64,000 nt of DNA from Pseudomonas laurylsulfatiphila (GCF_002934665.1 NZ_NIRS01000001.1:62001-126000); one strand, 5' to 3'. Positions 1-10,381 are shown, counted from the first letter of the stretch. The notes: a model not told the origin generated them from the letters alone. Program-made: numbers and translations.

Positions 1-1620
1 TTCAAGGTTTTCTGTCAGCAGATTGGTGTCAACTACATCACTCGCGACAACAATCAACATGCCAAGGCCGGCAACCTCAACGAGGCACTCAAAGTCACCG
101 ATGGCGAGTTCATTGCCATATTCGACGCCGACCACGTGCCTACCCGCTCCTTCCTGCAGATCACGATGGGCTGGTTTTTCAAGGACCCGAACCTGGCGTT
201 GCTGCAAACGCCGCACTTCTTCTATTCACCCGATCCGTTCGAAAAAAACCTCGAGACCTTTCGCTCGGTGCCCAATGAAGGTGAGCTGTTCTACGGTCTG
301 GTGCAGGACGGCAATGACCTGTGGAACGCGGCATTCTTTTGCGGGTCCTGCGCGGTCATCCGGCGGACTCACTTGCTGGAAGTCGGAGGCATCGCCACCG
401 AAACCGTGACGGAAGATGCGCACACGGCACTCAAGCTCAACCGCCGTGGTTTCAATACTGCTTACCTCGCCATTCCACAAGCGGCGGGACTGGCCACCGA
501 AAGCCTTTCCCGGCACATCAGCCAGCGCATACGCTGGGCGCGGGGCATGGCGCAGATTTTTCGGACCGACAATCCGTTGTTTGGCAAAGGACTGAACCTG
601 GGGCAGCGCATCTGCTACCTCAACGCCATGATGCACTTTTTCTACAGCCTGCCTCGCCTGGTGTTCTTGACCGCACCCTTGGCCTACCTGTTTTTTGACG
701 CGCAGATTTTCCATGCGTCGGCGCTGATGGTCACGGTTTATGTGCTGCCGCATATTTTCCATTCCAGCCTGACCAACTCCGCGATCCAGGGGCGCTTCCG
801 CCATTCCTTCTGGAACGAAGTGTATGAGTCGGTGTTGGCCTGGTACATCATGCGACCGGTACTGTTGGCCCTGATCAACCCTTCGCTGGGTAAGTTCAAC
901 GTGACCGACAAGGGCGGCACCATCGAGGATGACTATTTCAACTGGAAGCTCGCGCGGCCTTACATCGTCCTGCTGACCTTGAACATCATCGGCCTGGTGA
1001 TTGGCGTGGTGAAACTGATCGGGAGTGATTCGGCCCAGGCCACTACCCTGCTGATCAACCTGGCCTGGACCCTGTACAACATCATCATTGTCAGCACCGC
1101 CGTGGCGGTGGCCACTGAGTCCTCTCAGGTACGCAACGAACCCAGAGTGCCGGCGGATCTGCCTGTGCGGGTCTATCGCGAAGACGGCACCTCGTTTGAT
1201 TGCATCACCCGGGACTTCTCACAAAACGGCGTGGGTCTGGCTCTGCCACCGCAGGTTCAGCTCAGCGTCAATGAGACGCTGCGGCTCTGCATTCTGCGCA
1301 CACCTCCCTCAAGCCTCTTTCCCGCAAAAACGATCTTCAGCAACGACAACGTGGCGGGTGTGCAATTCGAGGGTTTGACCCTGCGCCAGCAAAGTGAACT
1401 GGTACGACTGACCTTTTCACGGGCCGACACTTGGGCCAACACCTGGGGGAACGGCCGCCTCGATGCACCCATGTCGGCGTTGCGCGAGGTCAGCGGCATT
1501 GGCTTACGCGCGATCCTGCGCCTGTTCGTTGCAACGCTAAAGGACAGCCAGGCGCTGCTGCGCAAACGCCCGGACGCTCCATCACCTATAGACTCCACCG
1601 CGGACACGCAACGATCTTGA
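1..1620 (+). CDS. bcsA: Cellulose synthase catalytic subunit BcsA/WssB (5' end outside window)
   Basis: Inner-membrane GT2 processive glycosyltransferase that polymerises UDP-glucose into beta-1,4-glucan and passes it through its own membrane channel. The frame is open from base 1, so only the C-terminal 539 residues are present; full-length homologues are about 740 residues, so roughly 200 are missing. Visible in the fragment: the DAD motif (residues 42-44), TED (137-139) and QRIRW (175-179) of the processive synthase core, several hydrophobic segments, then a C-terminal PilZ domain with RNEPR (378-382) and DFSQNG (405-410), the c-di-GMP binding signature. The enzyme should therefore be activated by c-di-GMP. 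It is followed directly by bcsB with a 4-base overlap. This is wssB in P. fluorescens nomenclature. Confidence 0.96.
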   Translation, partial: FKVFCQQIGVNYITRDNNQHAKAGNLNEALKVTDGEFIAIFDADHVPTRSFLQITMGWFFKDPNLALLQTPHFFYSPDPFEKNLETFRSVPNEGELFYGLVQDGNDLWNAAFFCGSCAVIRRTHLLEVGGIATETVTEDAHTALKLNRRGFNTAYLAIPQAAGLATESLSRHISQRIRWARGMAQIFRTDNPLFGKGLNLGQRICYLNAMMHFFYSLPRLVFLTAPLAYLFFDAQIFHASALMVTVYVLPHIFHSSLTNSAIQGRFRHSFWNEVYESVLAWYIMRPVLLALINPSLGKFNVTDKGGTIEDDYFNWKLARPYIVLLTLNIIGLVIGVVKLIGSDSAQATTLLINLAWTLYNIIIVSTAVAVATESSQVRNEPRVPADLPVRVYREDGTSFDCITRDFSQNGVGLALPPQVQLSVNETLRLCILRTPPSSLFPAKTIFSNDNVAGVQFEGLTLRQQSELVRLTFSRADTWANTWGNGRLDAPMSALREVSGIGLRAILRLFVATLKDSQALLRKRPDAPSPIDSTADTQRS

Positions 1621-3920
1621 ACCCTTCCACTCGCCGGACCTTTCTTCCTCGTCACTCACTCATGCTGATCGCCTGCTCGCTAGCGGGCTGGAGCAGCTGG
1701 GCGTTGAGTGCTGCCGCCCACATCAGCGCCACAGAGCCGGCGGTGATGCCGGCCGCGTCGTTGCCCGGGACCGATGCCCCGGGCAACAGTTATACCCGCA
1801 CCCTCAAGGAGCTGGGTAAAAGCTATTCGATGACCCTTAAAGGCGTGGAGGCGACCGACAGTGTGAATTTCGATGTGCGCGCCGATGAAGTCGTCACGGC
1901 TGCGCAGGTCACACTGCAGTACAGCTACTCACCGGCGCTGCTCGCCGATCTTTCGCAAATCAACGTGCTGATCAACGATCAAGTGGCCGCCAGCCTGCCC
2001 CTCCCGAAGGAGGAGGCCGGCAAACTGCAGACCCGGACCGTGCAGATTCCACCGCAGACCATTACCGAGTTCAACCGGCTCAGCCTGCAGTTCATCGGTC
2101 ACTACACGATGCAATGTGAAGATCCGTTGCACTCAAGCCTTTGGGCCAGGATCGGCAACGAGAGCCAACTGAGCCTCCAGGTGTCCTCGATTCAACAGCC
2201 CAACGATCTGTCCGCGCTGCCGCGTCCCTTGTTCGATCGTCGAGACGCCTCGCCCCTGAAGCTGCCCTTCGTGTTCGCCGGGCGCCCGGGCGGCCCTGAG
2301 CTTGAGGCCGCCGGTATTCTGTCGTCCTGGTTTGGCGCCTTGGCCAGCTACCGCGGCGCAACCTTCCCCGCCAGCCTCACCAGCCTGCCGGCCAAAGGCA
2401 ACGCCGTGGTGTTTGTCAGCGGCAACGAATCAACGACCCTGAGTGGCTTACCGATCAAAGAGGCCACGGGGCCGACATTGACCCTCATGAGTAACCCGAA
2501 TGATGCTCAGGGCAAACTGTTGATCGTCTCCGGGCGCGATGGCGCCGATCTCAAGGTCGCCGCGACCGCGCTGGCCCTCGGTGGCTCGGCCTTTTCCGGG
2601 CAGAGCGTGGTGATCGACCGGATCGACTCGCTCAAGCCACGCCGACCGTACGACGCGCCTAACTGGCTGCCCTCCGATCGCCCGGTTCGTCTGGGTGAAC
2701 TGGCCAAGCCCGCTGAACTCAATGTGTCGGGTTATAACCCGGGACAAATGACGGTTGCGCTGCGCTTGCCACCCGACCTGTTCAACTGGCGTGAGCCCGG
2801 CGCGCAACTAGACCTCAAATACCGCTATACGCCGCAACCGGTCTCCACCAATTCCTCGTTGCTGATCAGTTTCAACGATACCTTTATCAAGTCGATCGAC
2901 CTGCCTTCGATCGAGAAGCTCGGCAACAGCGACAGCCTGCTGTCGATGCTCAAAACCGACGACAGTCTGGCCCGCACATCGCGCATGCTGTTGCCGCTCA
3001 ATTCAGTCGCGCTGCAATCGCGCCTGCAATTTCGTTTCATGTATGACTACATCAAACAGGGCGAATGCCGCGACATCATCATCGACAACATGCGCGGTGT
3101 GATCGACCCGGATTCGACCCTGGACCTCAGCCAATACGAACATTTCATGGCCATGCCCAACCTCGGGGTGTTCAAGGACAGTGGCTTCCCGTTCACCCGC
3201 ATGGCCGACCTTTCCGAAACATCGGTGATCCTGCCCAACGAGCCAGGCCCGGCCGAACTGAGCGCCTATCTGACCCTGCTGGGCCGCTTCGGCGACTCCA
3301 CCGGTTATCCGGCCACCGGCGTGAAGGTGGTCCACGCCGACCAGGTGGCCGAGCAACGCGACCGGGATTTGCTGGTGCTTGCTTCGGGCAACAATCAGCC
3401 GTTGCTGGAGCAATGGCAAAGCCTTCTGCCGGCCAAGGACGAGGATGCTGCGCAGTACTTTGAACTGTCTGACCTGCCCTTGCGTCTGCGCAACTGGGTC
3501 AGCCCGGATACGAAAGTCAATCTGCGCGAAGCGCGCAGCAGCTTCAGGTTTACCGCTGACGACGGCAGTGCTTATCTGACCGGATTCGAATCGCCACTCA
3601 AGAGTGGGCGCAGCGTGGTGTTTATCGCCAGCGCAAGGCCTAACGGCTTGGCCGATGTGACCAACGCCTTGCTGCGCAACGAAGAAAACGCCCACGAGTT
3701 GCAGGGCAGTCTGGTGGTGGTCAGGGGCAAGCATGTCGAATCGCTGGTCGCCGAACAGGATTACTACGTCGGGAGCCTGGGCCCATTGCGCTATCTGCAG
3801 TGGTACCTCTCGCAAAACGTAATAGCGTTCATGCTGTTCACTCTCCTCGGGGTCCTGCTGCTTGCTTCAATGGCCTATCTGAGCCTGCGCTTACGGGCTA
3901 AACGTCGTCTTGGCCAATGA
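1617..3920 (+). CDS. bcsB: Cellulose synthase regulatory/periplasmic subunit BcsB (WssC)
   Basis: Periplasmic, membrane-anchored partner of BcsA that guides the glucan chain out of the inner membrane. I place the start at TTG 1617, overlapping the bcsA stop (TTGA). An upstream extension to 1431 would run inside bcsA and looks unrelated, and an internal ATG at 1662 is an alternative. The 767-residue product has a basic N-terminus and hydrophobic signal segment, a long region with the typical BcsB alternation of carbohydrate-binding-like and flavodoxin-like domains, and one C-terminal transmembrane helix (about residues 735-757) followed by a basic tail. Its length matches the family. It sits between bcsA and bcsZ, the usual order. 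Confidence 0.94.
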   Translation: MNPSTRRTFLPRHSLMLIACSLAGWSSWALSAAAHISATEPAVMPAASLPGTDAPGNSYTRTLKELGKSYSMTLKGVEATDSVNFDVRADEVVTAAQVTLQYSYSPALLADLSQINVLINDQVAASLPLPKEEAGKLQTRTVQIPPQTITEFNRLSLQFIGHYTMQCEDPLHSSLWARIGNESQLSLQVSSIQQPNDLSALPRPLFDRRDASPLKLPFVFAGRPGGPELEAAGILSSWFGALASYRGATFPASLTSLPAKGNAVVFVSGNESTTLSGLPIKEATGPTLTLMSNPNDAQGKLLIVSGRDGADLKVAATALALGGSAFSGQSVVIDRIDSLKPRRPYDAPNWLPSDRPVRLGELAKPAELNVSGYNPGQMTVALRLPPDLFNWREPGAQLDLKYRYTPQPVSTNSSLLISFNDTFIKSIDLPSIEKLGNSDSLLSMLKTDDSLARTSRMLLPLNSVALQSRLQFRFMYDYIKQGECRDIIIDNMRGVIDPDSTLDLSQYEHFMAMPNLGVFKDSGFPFTRMADLSETSVILPNEPGPAELSAYLTLLGRFGDSTGYPATGVKVVHADQVAEQRDRDLLVLASGNNQPLLEQWQSLLPAKDEDAAQYFELSDLPLRLRNWVSPDTKVNLREARSSFRFTADDGSAYLTGFESPLKSGRSVVFIASARPNGLADVTNALLRNEENAHELQGSLVVVRGKHVESLVAEQDYYVGSLGPLRYLQWYLSQNVIAFMLFTLLGVLLLASMAYLSLRLRAKRRLGQ

Positions 3921-3927
3921 ACCGCGC

Positions 3928-5169
3928 ATGCCTGTGACGTCCATGAGCAGCCGGGGTGTTTCACTTCGCCAGTGCCTGCGCGGTAACGCGCGCAGGTTGA
4001 GCGCTGTGCTTGCGCTCGCCCTGCTGGCGCCGGCGATAGCGGCCGCACAATCTTGCGAGCCGCCGGCCTGGCCACTGTGGCAAAGCTATGCAACGCGCTT
4101 CGTCCAGGCCGATGGCCGGGTTCTGGAATCGAGCCTTAAGAACAATCACAGCACCTCTGAAGGGCAGGCCTACGGCATGCTCTTCGCACTGATCGGCAAC
4201 GATCAGCCACGCTTTGACAAACTCTGGCGCTGGACATCAGCCAACCTCGCAGGCTCCGCCACCGCCACGCGCCTGCCGGGCTGGTTATGGGGGCAAGGCA
4301 AGGACGGTCAGTGGCGCCTGCAAGACGCCAATTCGGCCGCCGACGCCGACCTGTGGATCGCCTACGCCCTGCTCGAAGCCGCACGCCTGTGGCATCGGCC
4401 GGACTATCGCCAGGACGCCCGGCACCTGATGGCGACGATCGAAGCGCAATTGGTCGTCAAACTGCCCGGACTGGGCCCGATGGTATTGCCCGGACCACAA
4501 GGTTTCGTCAAGCCGGACGCTCTCTGGCGCCTGAACCCCAGCTACCTGCCGCTGCCACTGTTACGGCGGCTGGCCAAGGAAGCCCCCGCCGGGCCCTGGC
4601 AAGCGATTGCCAACAACACCGCGACGATGATTGCCCAATCAAGCCACCACGGTTTTGTCGCTGACTGGGTCGGTTATCAAGGCACTTCAGCGCAATCGGG
4701 AGTCTTCGTCAGCGACCCGATCAACGGTGACACGGGCAGCTACGATGCCATTCGCGTGTACCTCTGGCTGGGCATGAGTGATACCTCCGAACCGCTGGCA
4801 GCGCTCCTGCTCAAACGGCTGGACGGCATGGCCCGCAACACTGTCGCGACAGGTTCCCCCCCGGAAACGGTTCAGGTTCTGCACGGCAGTGTTCAGGGTC
4901 AGAGCCCTTTCGGATTCCGGGCTGCGCTGATTCCGTACCTCCAGGCCAAGGGGCACCCCCGTTTGGCCGATCAGCAACGGCACCGCGCGGAACTCGCCTT
5001 GCGCGAGGCGCTGGCCAGGCCTGATGCCGACGCAGGTCCGCCGCGTTACTACAACTTCATGCTCAGCCTTTTCGCGCTCGGCTGGGCAGATAACCATTAT
5101 CGATTCCGGGAAGACGGAACGCTGAAACTCTCCTGGGAGACCGCATGCACGCGCACCACCGCACGCTAG
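3928..5169 (+). CDS. bcsZ: Periplasmic endo-beta-1,4-glucanase BcsZ (WssD), GH8
   Basis: Glycoside hydrolase family 8 cellulase of the cellulose secretion complex; it trims or untangles nascent glucan in the periplasm. With the ATG at 3928 the product is 413 residues. A TTG at 3910 inside bcsB and an ATG at 3943 are alternatives; none has a strong ribosome-binding site. A hydrophobic signal peptide ending near AIAAAQS precedes the domain. The catalytic acid lies in SEGQAYGM (Glu78 in this numbering), and the catalytic Asp of the family lies in SYDAIRVYLW (Asp273). The gene overlaps the start of bcsC by 25 bases, so translation is probably coupled. Confidence 0.94.
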   Translation: MPVTSMSSRGVSLRQCLRGNARRLSAVLALALLAPAIAAAQSCEPPAWPLWQSYATRFVQADGRVLESSLKNNHSTSEGQAYGMLFALIGNDQPRFDKLWRWTSANLAGSATATRLPGWLWGQGKDGQWRLQDANSAADADLWIAYALLEAARLWHRPDYRQDARHLMATIEAQLVVKLPGLGPMVLPGPQGFVKPDALWRLNPSYLPLPLLRRLAKEAPAGPWQAIANNTATMIAQSSHHGFVADWVGYQGTSAQSGVFVSDPINGDTGSYDAIRVYLWLGMSDTSEPLAALLLKRLDGMARNTVATGSPPETVQVLHGSVQGQSPFGFRAALIPYLQAKGHPRLADQQRHRAELALREALARPDADAGPPRYYNFMLSLFALGWADNHYRFREDGTLKLSWETACTRTTAR

Positions 5170-8100
5170 CCATCGCCGTCATGAGCGCATGGACGGCTGC
5201 TGCCCACGCTCAAAGTCCGACGCCACAGACATTGCTCGTCGAACAAGGCCAGTACTGGCAGTCGCGCAAGAACCCTCAACGCGCTGCGGAGGTCTGGCAA
5301 AAAGTCCTGCTGCTGGACCCGGTCCAGGTTGACGCACTGTATGGCCTGGGCCTGATTGGCGTGCAACAGGGCGACTCACAACAGGCGCAGCAAAATCTCG
5401 CCCGCTTGCAGGCCATCCAGCCTCCGCCTCGGCAGGCACTGCAATTGGCACAGGACATCGCCCTGGCCCAGCCGCAGAACCAGCAGCGTCTGGAGGAGGC
5501 TCGGCGCCTGGTCGATGCCGGTGAGCGCGACAAGGCGACCACGGTGTTTCGTTCGCTGTTCGATGGCCGTCCACCTCAAGGTACGATTGGCCGCGAGTAT
5601 TACAACAACCTCGCCTTCAATCAGGCTGACTGGGCTGAAGCACGCAGCGGCTTTGAGCGGCTGCAACGTGAAATGCCCAACGATTCGATCGTCGCGCTGT
5701 TTTACGCCAAGCATCTGATCCGCCGTGAAGACAGCCGTGCCGAGGGCATCCGCGCGTTGGCCGCGCTGACCCAGCGTACCGACATTGCCGGTGATGCCGA
5801 TGAAAGCTGGCGCCTGGCGCTGACCTGGATCGGTCCACCCAATCTCGCACAAATACCGTTGTTCGAGACGTACCTCAAGACGCATCCGGATGATGGCGAA
5901 ATCCGGGCGCAGATGAACAAGGGCAAGCAACAGGCAGCAACGACGGCCGGCAAGGAATGGCAACCGCCCGCCGACGTCGCGCGCGGCCTGAAGGCGCTCA
6001 AAGAAGGTGATCAGGTCACCGCCGAACAGGCGTTTCAAGCGCGTTTGAACACCCGGCCCGATGATGCTGACGCGCTGGGTGGCCTTGGGGTTATCCGCCA
6101 GCAACAACACCGACTGGCCGAAGCGGAAAAGCTCCTGGGTCAGGCCACGCGACAACGCGATGGCAGCCATTGGCAAGCCGCGCTGAACGAAGTGCGCTAC
6201 TGGTCGGCATTGCAACAGGCCCGCGACGTCCAGGCCAAAGGCCAGGCAGGCCAGGCACAGGTCCTGGTAAACCAGGCGCTGCAGCTCAATCCAAACGGGG
6301 CGGACGCCCGCCTCGCCCTGGCAGACATTCAGGCCGGCGCGGGCCAGCTCGATGACGCCCAGCGTAACTATCGCCAAACGTTGAACCTGCGCCGCGACGA
6401 CCCTCAAGCACTGGAAGGGCTGGTCAATGTGCTGCTCAAGAGCGGCAAGAACGATGAAGCCCTGCAACTGATCAACAGCCTGCCAGCCACCGGACAGACC
6501 AAGATCGGCCAGTCCGCACGCCTGCAAGCCTTGCGCGCGACGCAACTGGCCGCCCTCGCCGAACAACGCAACGACCTGCCCGCTGCGCGCAGCGCCTTGC
6601 AAGACGCGCTGCGCTACGAACCGGACAACATCTGGACGCGTTTCGCCCTGGCCCGCCTGAACCTGGCGATGGGCGAACCGCAAAAGGCGCGGGACCTGAT
6701 CAACGCCATGCTCCAGGCCCACCCCAACAATGCCGATGCGCTTTACGTCAGCGCTTTGTTGTCGGTGCAGATGGGTGAGTGGAAAGCCGCCCAGACAACG
6801 TTAGGACGCTTGCGCCCCGACCAGCGCACCCCGGACATGGAAGCGCTGGCCGTCGACGTCAGCTTCAACCTGCAACTCAGCCAGGTGATCGAATTGGGCA
6901 AGCGCGGACAGCGCCAGGAAGCCCTGACCTTGCTCGAGCGCATTCAACCGATGACCAACAACAGTCCAGACCGCACGGCGAGCCTGGCCTCGGCCTATGT
7001 CGACATCGGCGAACCGACCCGTGCGCTGGCCCTCATGCGCGGCCAGTTGCAAATCACCGCTGCGCCCTCGGCGGACTTCATCCTGCAATACGCCGCTGTG
7101 TTGCTTAAATCCGGAGAAGACGCACAGGTCAACGAGATTCTGCGCGACCTTCAGAACAGGCCCTTGAACGCGCCGGCTCGCAAGCGTTTCGACGACCTGC
7201 TCTATCTCTATCGCATCCGCCAGGCTGATCAGTTGCGTGAGCGAGGCGATCTGGCCAACGCCTATGACACGTTGGCGCCTGCACTGGCGCAACGTCCCGG
7301 TGACAGTGCTGCCGTCGCGGCCCTGGCGCGGATGTACTCGGCCAACCGCGACACGGCAAAAGCCCTCGAGCTCTACAAACCGCTGTTACAACGTCAGCCA
7401 AACGACCCGCAACTGCTGTTGGGTGCCGCCGACGCGGCGGTGTTGGCACATGACGCGGCCTTTGCCGAACAGGCATTGCAACAGCTACTCAAGACTGAAT
7501 CCGGCAATCCTCAAACGCTGACAGAGGCTGCCCGCCTCTACCAGAACATGGGCAAGACCGGCACAGCGACCGATCTGCTGCGCAAGGCCGTGGCCATTGA
7601 ACAGAGCGAGAAACGCAGAAGCCAGGGCGCCCAACTGGCAGGTTCGACTGTGGCGCCCAACCCTTTTGCCGGGGTGTCGGGCTCACGTAACGAAGTCAGT
7701 CGCGACACCTTGCTGGCAGCCATTCCGCCACCGGTAAAAGAGATGCCAGGTCGCATGACGTCCCACACCTCTTTTGTCATCGGCGCTTCGCCAAAACCGC
7801 AGCAAGCGAGCAATCCATTCGAGTCGCAACAGCCGCGCGCAGCACTGGCGAGCGAGGACATCAGCCCCGCGCAACTGGCGCTGAATAAAATCCTTCAAGA
7901 GCGCAGCGCCTACGTCACCCAGGGCGTGAGCATTCGCAGCAACAACAGTGAGTCGGGGTTGAGCAAACTGACCGATATTGAAACACCGCTGGAAATCAAT
8001 ATTCCGTTGGATGAAAGCCGCATCGCTCTGCGCGTGACGCCCGTCTCGCTGAACGCCGGCAGCGTCAGCAGCGAAGCGCTGTCGCGTTTCGGTAACGGTG

Positions 8101-9005
8101 CGCAGAGCGGCAATGCCGGTTCGCAAAAAACCGAGGGTGTTGGCCTTTCCATTGCCATTCAACGGCCTGCTGACGGGCTCAAAGCCGATCTTGGCACCAC
8201 CCCGCTTGGCTTCAAGTACTCCACCGCGACGGGCGGCATCAGCATTGATCGCCCCGTGAGCGACACCTCCAATGTCCGCTACGGCGTGAGCGTTTCCCGA
8301 CGCCCGGTGACGGACAGCGTCACCTCGTTTGCCGGCACCACGGACAAACGCAGCGGGCAGTCCTGGGGGGGTGTGACCGCCAACGGCGGACGTGGCCAGT
8401 TGAGCTTTGACGACAACGAAGTCGGCGCCTATGGCTACGCCTCCTGGCACCAGCTATTGGGCAACCATGTCGAGTCCAACAACCGCAGTGAGCTGGGCAG
8501 CGGTGTGTACTGGTACCTGCAAAATGCAACGGACAGCAAGCTGACCGTCGGCCTGAGCATGACCGGCATCAGCTACGCCAACAACCAGGACTTTTTCACC
8601 TACGGCCACGGCGGCTATTTCAGCCCGCAGACGTTCTTCGCCCTGGGCGTACCGGTGACCTGGGCACAACGCACCGGGCGCTTGACGTATCAAGTCAAGG
8701 GCTCGGTCGGCGTGCAGCATTTCGAGCAGGACAGCGTCGACTATTTCCCGAACGACAAAGCCCTGCAGGCGGCCTCGGGATTGCGCTACGAAGGGCAAAA
8801 CAAAACCGGGATCGGCTACAGCGTCGCCGCGGCGGCTGAATACAAGGTCGCTTCGAACTTCCTGCTGGGCGCCAACCTGGGCCTGGACAACGCCCGCGAC
8901 TACCAACAACTCAGCGCTGCCCTGTCCTTGCGCTACCAGTTCGAGGAGATCAGCGGCCCCATGAACCTGCCGGTCAGCCCGTACACCTCGCCTTATTCCA
9001 ACTGA
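5145..9005 (+). CDS. bcsC: Cellulose export outer-membrane protein BcsC (WssE)
   Basis: Export channel with a periplasmic TPR scaffold that carries cellulose across the periplasm and outer membrane. The 1286-residue product has a signal peptide (cleavage near AHAQS, residue about 23). A long array of TPR-like helices follows to about residue 800; repeats such as LGGLGVIRQQQ and DALGGLG are easily seen. A linker leads to a C-terminal beta-barrel domain from about residue 940, rich in alternating Gly/aromatic strands and ending in a short post-barrel tail. GGGAG upstream of ATG 5145 serves as ribosome-binding site inside bcsZ. Length is typical for the family (about 1150-1300). Confidence 0.95.
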   Translation: MHAHHRTLAIAVMSAWTAAAHAQSPTPQTLLVEQGQYWQSRKNPQRAAEVWQKVLLLDPVQVDALYGLGLIGVQQGDSQQAQQNLARLQAIQPPPRQALQLAQDIALAQPQNQQRLEEARRLVDAGERDKATTVFRSLFDGRPPQGTIGREYYNNLAFNQADWAEARSGFERLQREMPNDSIVALFYAKHLIRREDSRAEGIRALAALTQRTDIAGDADESWRLALTWIGPPNLAQIPLFETYLKTHPDDGEIRAQMNKGKQQAATTAGKEWQPPADVARGLKALKEGDQVTAEQAFQARLNTRPDDADALGGLGVIRQQQHRLAEAEKLLGQATRQRDGSHWQAALNEVRYWSALQQARDVQAKGQAGQAQVLVNQALQLNPNGADARLALADIQAGAGQLDDAQRNYRQTLNLRRDDPQALEGLVNVLLKSGKNDEALQLINSLPATGQTKIGQSARLQALRATQLAALAEQRNDLPAARSALQDALRYEPDNIWTRFALARLNLAMGEPQKARDLINAMLQAHPNNADALYVSALLSVQMGEWKAAQTTLGRLRPDQRTPDMEALAVDVSFNLQLSQVIELGKRGQRQEALTLLERIQPMTNNSPDRTASLASAYVDIGEPTRALALMRGQLQITAAPSADFILQYAAVLLKSGEDAQVNEILRDLQNRPLNAPARKRFDDLLYLYRIRQADQLRERGDLANAYDTLAPALAQRPGDSAAVAALARMYSANRDTAKALELYKPLLQRQPNDPQLLLGAADAAVLAHDAAFAEQALQQLLKTESGNPQTLTEAARLYQNMGKTGTATDLLRKAVAIEQSEKRRSQGAQLAGSTVAPNPFAGVSGSRNEVSRDTLLAAIPPPVKEMPGRMTSHTSFVIGASPKPQQASNPFESQQPRAALASEDISPAQLALNKILQERSAYVTQGVSIRSNNSESGLSKLTDIETPLEINIPLDESRIALRVTPVSLNAGSVSSEALSRFGNGAQSGNAGSQKTEGVGLSIAIQRPADGLKADLGTTPLGFKYSTATGGISIDRPVSDTSNVRYGVSVSRRPVTDSVTSFAGTTDKRSGQSWGGVTANGGRGQLSFDDNEVGAYGYASWHQLLGNHVESNNRSELGSGVYWYLQNATDSKLTVGLSMTGISYANNQDFFTYGHGGYFSPQTFFALGVPVTWAQRTGRLTYQVKGSVGVQHFEQDSVDYFPNDKALQAASGLRYEGQNKTGIGYSVAAAAEYKVASNFLLGANLGLDNARDYQQLSAALSLRYQFEEISGPMNLPVSPYTSPYSN

Positions 9006-9022
9006 TCATTCTGGAGCTTTCG

Positions 9023-9691
9023 ATGCCCACTTCTGCCCTTGCCGGCCTGACTCTTCTTGTTCTTGGGGAGAGCCACATGAGCCTCGCGGACCATTTGCTG
9101 GAGCCGCTGCACGACAACCTGACGCGCCAAGGCGCCCAGGTCCACTCCATCGGTGCCTGCGGCGCCAGCGCCGGCGACTGGCTGATCAGTAAAAAAGTCG
9201 ACTGCGGCGCCGAGCGCAAAGGCAACGACAAGATCGTGATCAAGGGGCGCGAGGCAACCACCACACCGATCCAGGACCTGATCGCCGCTGACAAGCCCGA
9301 CCTGGTGGTGCTGGTCATCGGCGACACCATGGCGTCCTATGACAAGCCAGTGTTTCCAAAGGCTTGGGCATGGCAAAGCGTCACCGGCCTGGCCAAGGCC
9401 ATTGCGGCCACCGGGACCCGTTGCGCCTGGGTAGGCCCGGCCTGGGGTAAAGCCGGTGGCATGTACCAGAAAAATGATGCCCGCACCCAATTGATGTCGC
9501 AGTTTTTGGCCGCGAACGTGGCGCCTTGTACCTACATCGATTCGCTGGCGTTCTCCAAACCCGGGCAGTGGATCACCACCGATGGGCAGCACTTTACCGT
9601 CGCCGGTTATCAATCCTGGGGCAATGCGATTGGTGGTGCGTTGGCCAAACTGCCCGCCGATACCGTCAGCAGCACAGGAGCCGGCAAATGA
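9023..9691 (+). CDS. wssF: WssF, SGNH-hydrolase-like cellulose acetylation protein
   Basis: First gene of the acetylation block downstream of the cellulose synthase genes. The 222-residue product has an SGNH-like fold signature: nucleophile block LGESHM (Ser17), an acidic block near VLVIGDTM, and a C-terminal DGQHFT around residue 193 giving Asp and His. No clear signal peptide is present, although the N-terminus is weakly hydrophobic. In SBW25, WssF has been proposed to supply acyl groups to WssGHI; that role is inference here. GGAGC lies before ATG 9023, 17 bases after bcsC, and the stop overlaps the wssG start (ATGA). Confidence 0.85.
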   Translation: MPTSALAGLTLLVLGESHMSLADHLLEPLHDNLTRQGAQVHSIGACGASAGDWLISKKVDCGAERKGNDKIVIKGREATTTPIQDLIAADKPDLVVLVIGDTMASYDKPVFPKAWAWQSVTGLAKAIAATGTRCAWVGPAWGKAGGMYQKNDARTQLMSQFLAANVAPCTYIDSLAFSKPGQWITTDGQHFTVAGYQSWGNAIGGALAKLPADTVSSTGAGK

Positions 9692-10362
9692 GCCGATCCG
9701 CATGTGGCTGGGCGCTGTTCGCGCCCTTGATGCTGAGCCTGCACGCCCAGGCCGCCGACATTGCCCTGTACCCGACGGGCCCGGATCAGGACTCGGCCTT
9801 CCTGCGCTTTATCAACGCCGCCGACCGCCCCTTGCAGCTGCTGGCCGAAGGCTCGCGGGCCAGCCTCAGGCTCGAGGGTTCGAATGCCGTGTCCGACTAC
9901 CTGCCCGTGCCCGCCAACCAGCCGATCAAGGGCACCCTGGAACTCAACGGCAAAAGCCAGCCGCTGGACATCCAGGTGGCGGCAGGCGAATTCGCCAGCG
10001 TGATCGCACTGCCGGACAGCGCTCAAGGTATCCGCCAGGTCGTCATCCGTGAGCAACCCGACGACTTCAATAGCCTGAGAGCCTCGCTGGCGTTTTTCAG
10101 CGCCGATCCAGCATGCACCCAGGCCGGTTTGCGCGCTGCGGGAAAAAACGCCGACCTGTTCAAGGAAGTGGCCGACGGTAGCGTACAACGCCGAGCGATC
10201 AACCCGGTCAGCCTGTCGGTTCAATTGGTCTGCGCCCAAACCAACGTCGGTGCCCCGCTTGACCTGGGCCAGCTCAAGGCCGGCGAGCGCTACAGCGTTG
10301 TGCTACTGCCGGGCGAAAATGGCCCGTACCTGCTGCTAGCGACTGACGTCCTGGCCCACTGA
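9688..10362 (+). CDS. wssG: WssG, AlgF-like periplasmic cellulose acetylation protein
   Basis: Periplasmic accessory protein of polysaccharide O-acetylation, related to AlgF of the alginate system. The ATG at 9688 overlaps the wssF stop as ATGA; longer frames would run backwards through wssF. The 224-residue product begins with a signal peptide (LFAPLMLSLHAQA, cleavage near residue 22). Two beta-rich domains follow, with the FLRFINAADRPL and GTLELNGKSQPLDI type segments seen in AlgF. It has no catalytic motif of its own and probably carries or positions the acetyl group between the MBOAT protein and the transferase WssI. Confidence 0.82.
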   Translation: MSRSACGWALFAPLMLSLHAQAADIALYPTGPDQDSAFLRFINAADRPLQLLAEGSRASLRLEGSNAVSDYLPVPANQPIKGTLELNGKSQPLDIQVAAGEFASVIALPDSAQGIRQVVIREQPDDFNSLRASLAFFSADPACTQAGLRAAGKNADLFKEVADGSVQRRAINPVSLSVQLVCAQTNVGAPLDLGQLKAGERYSVVLLPGENGPYLLLATDVLAH

Positions 10363-10381
10363 TCCGGATCGCGCCACCACC

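Noticed and set aside
1431..1616. Long N-terminal extension of bcsB
   Set aside because: Lies inside bcsA in another frame and gives an Arg/Gly-rich sequence before the real signal peptide.
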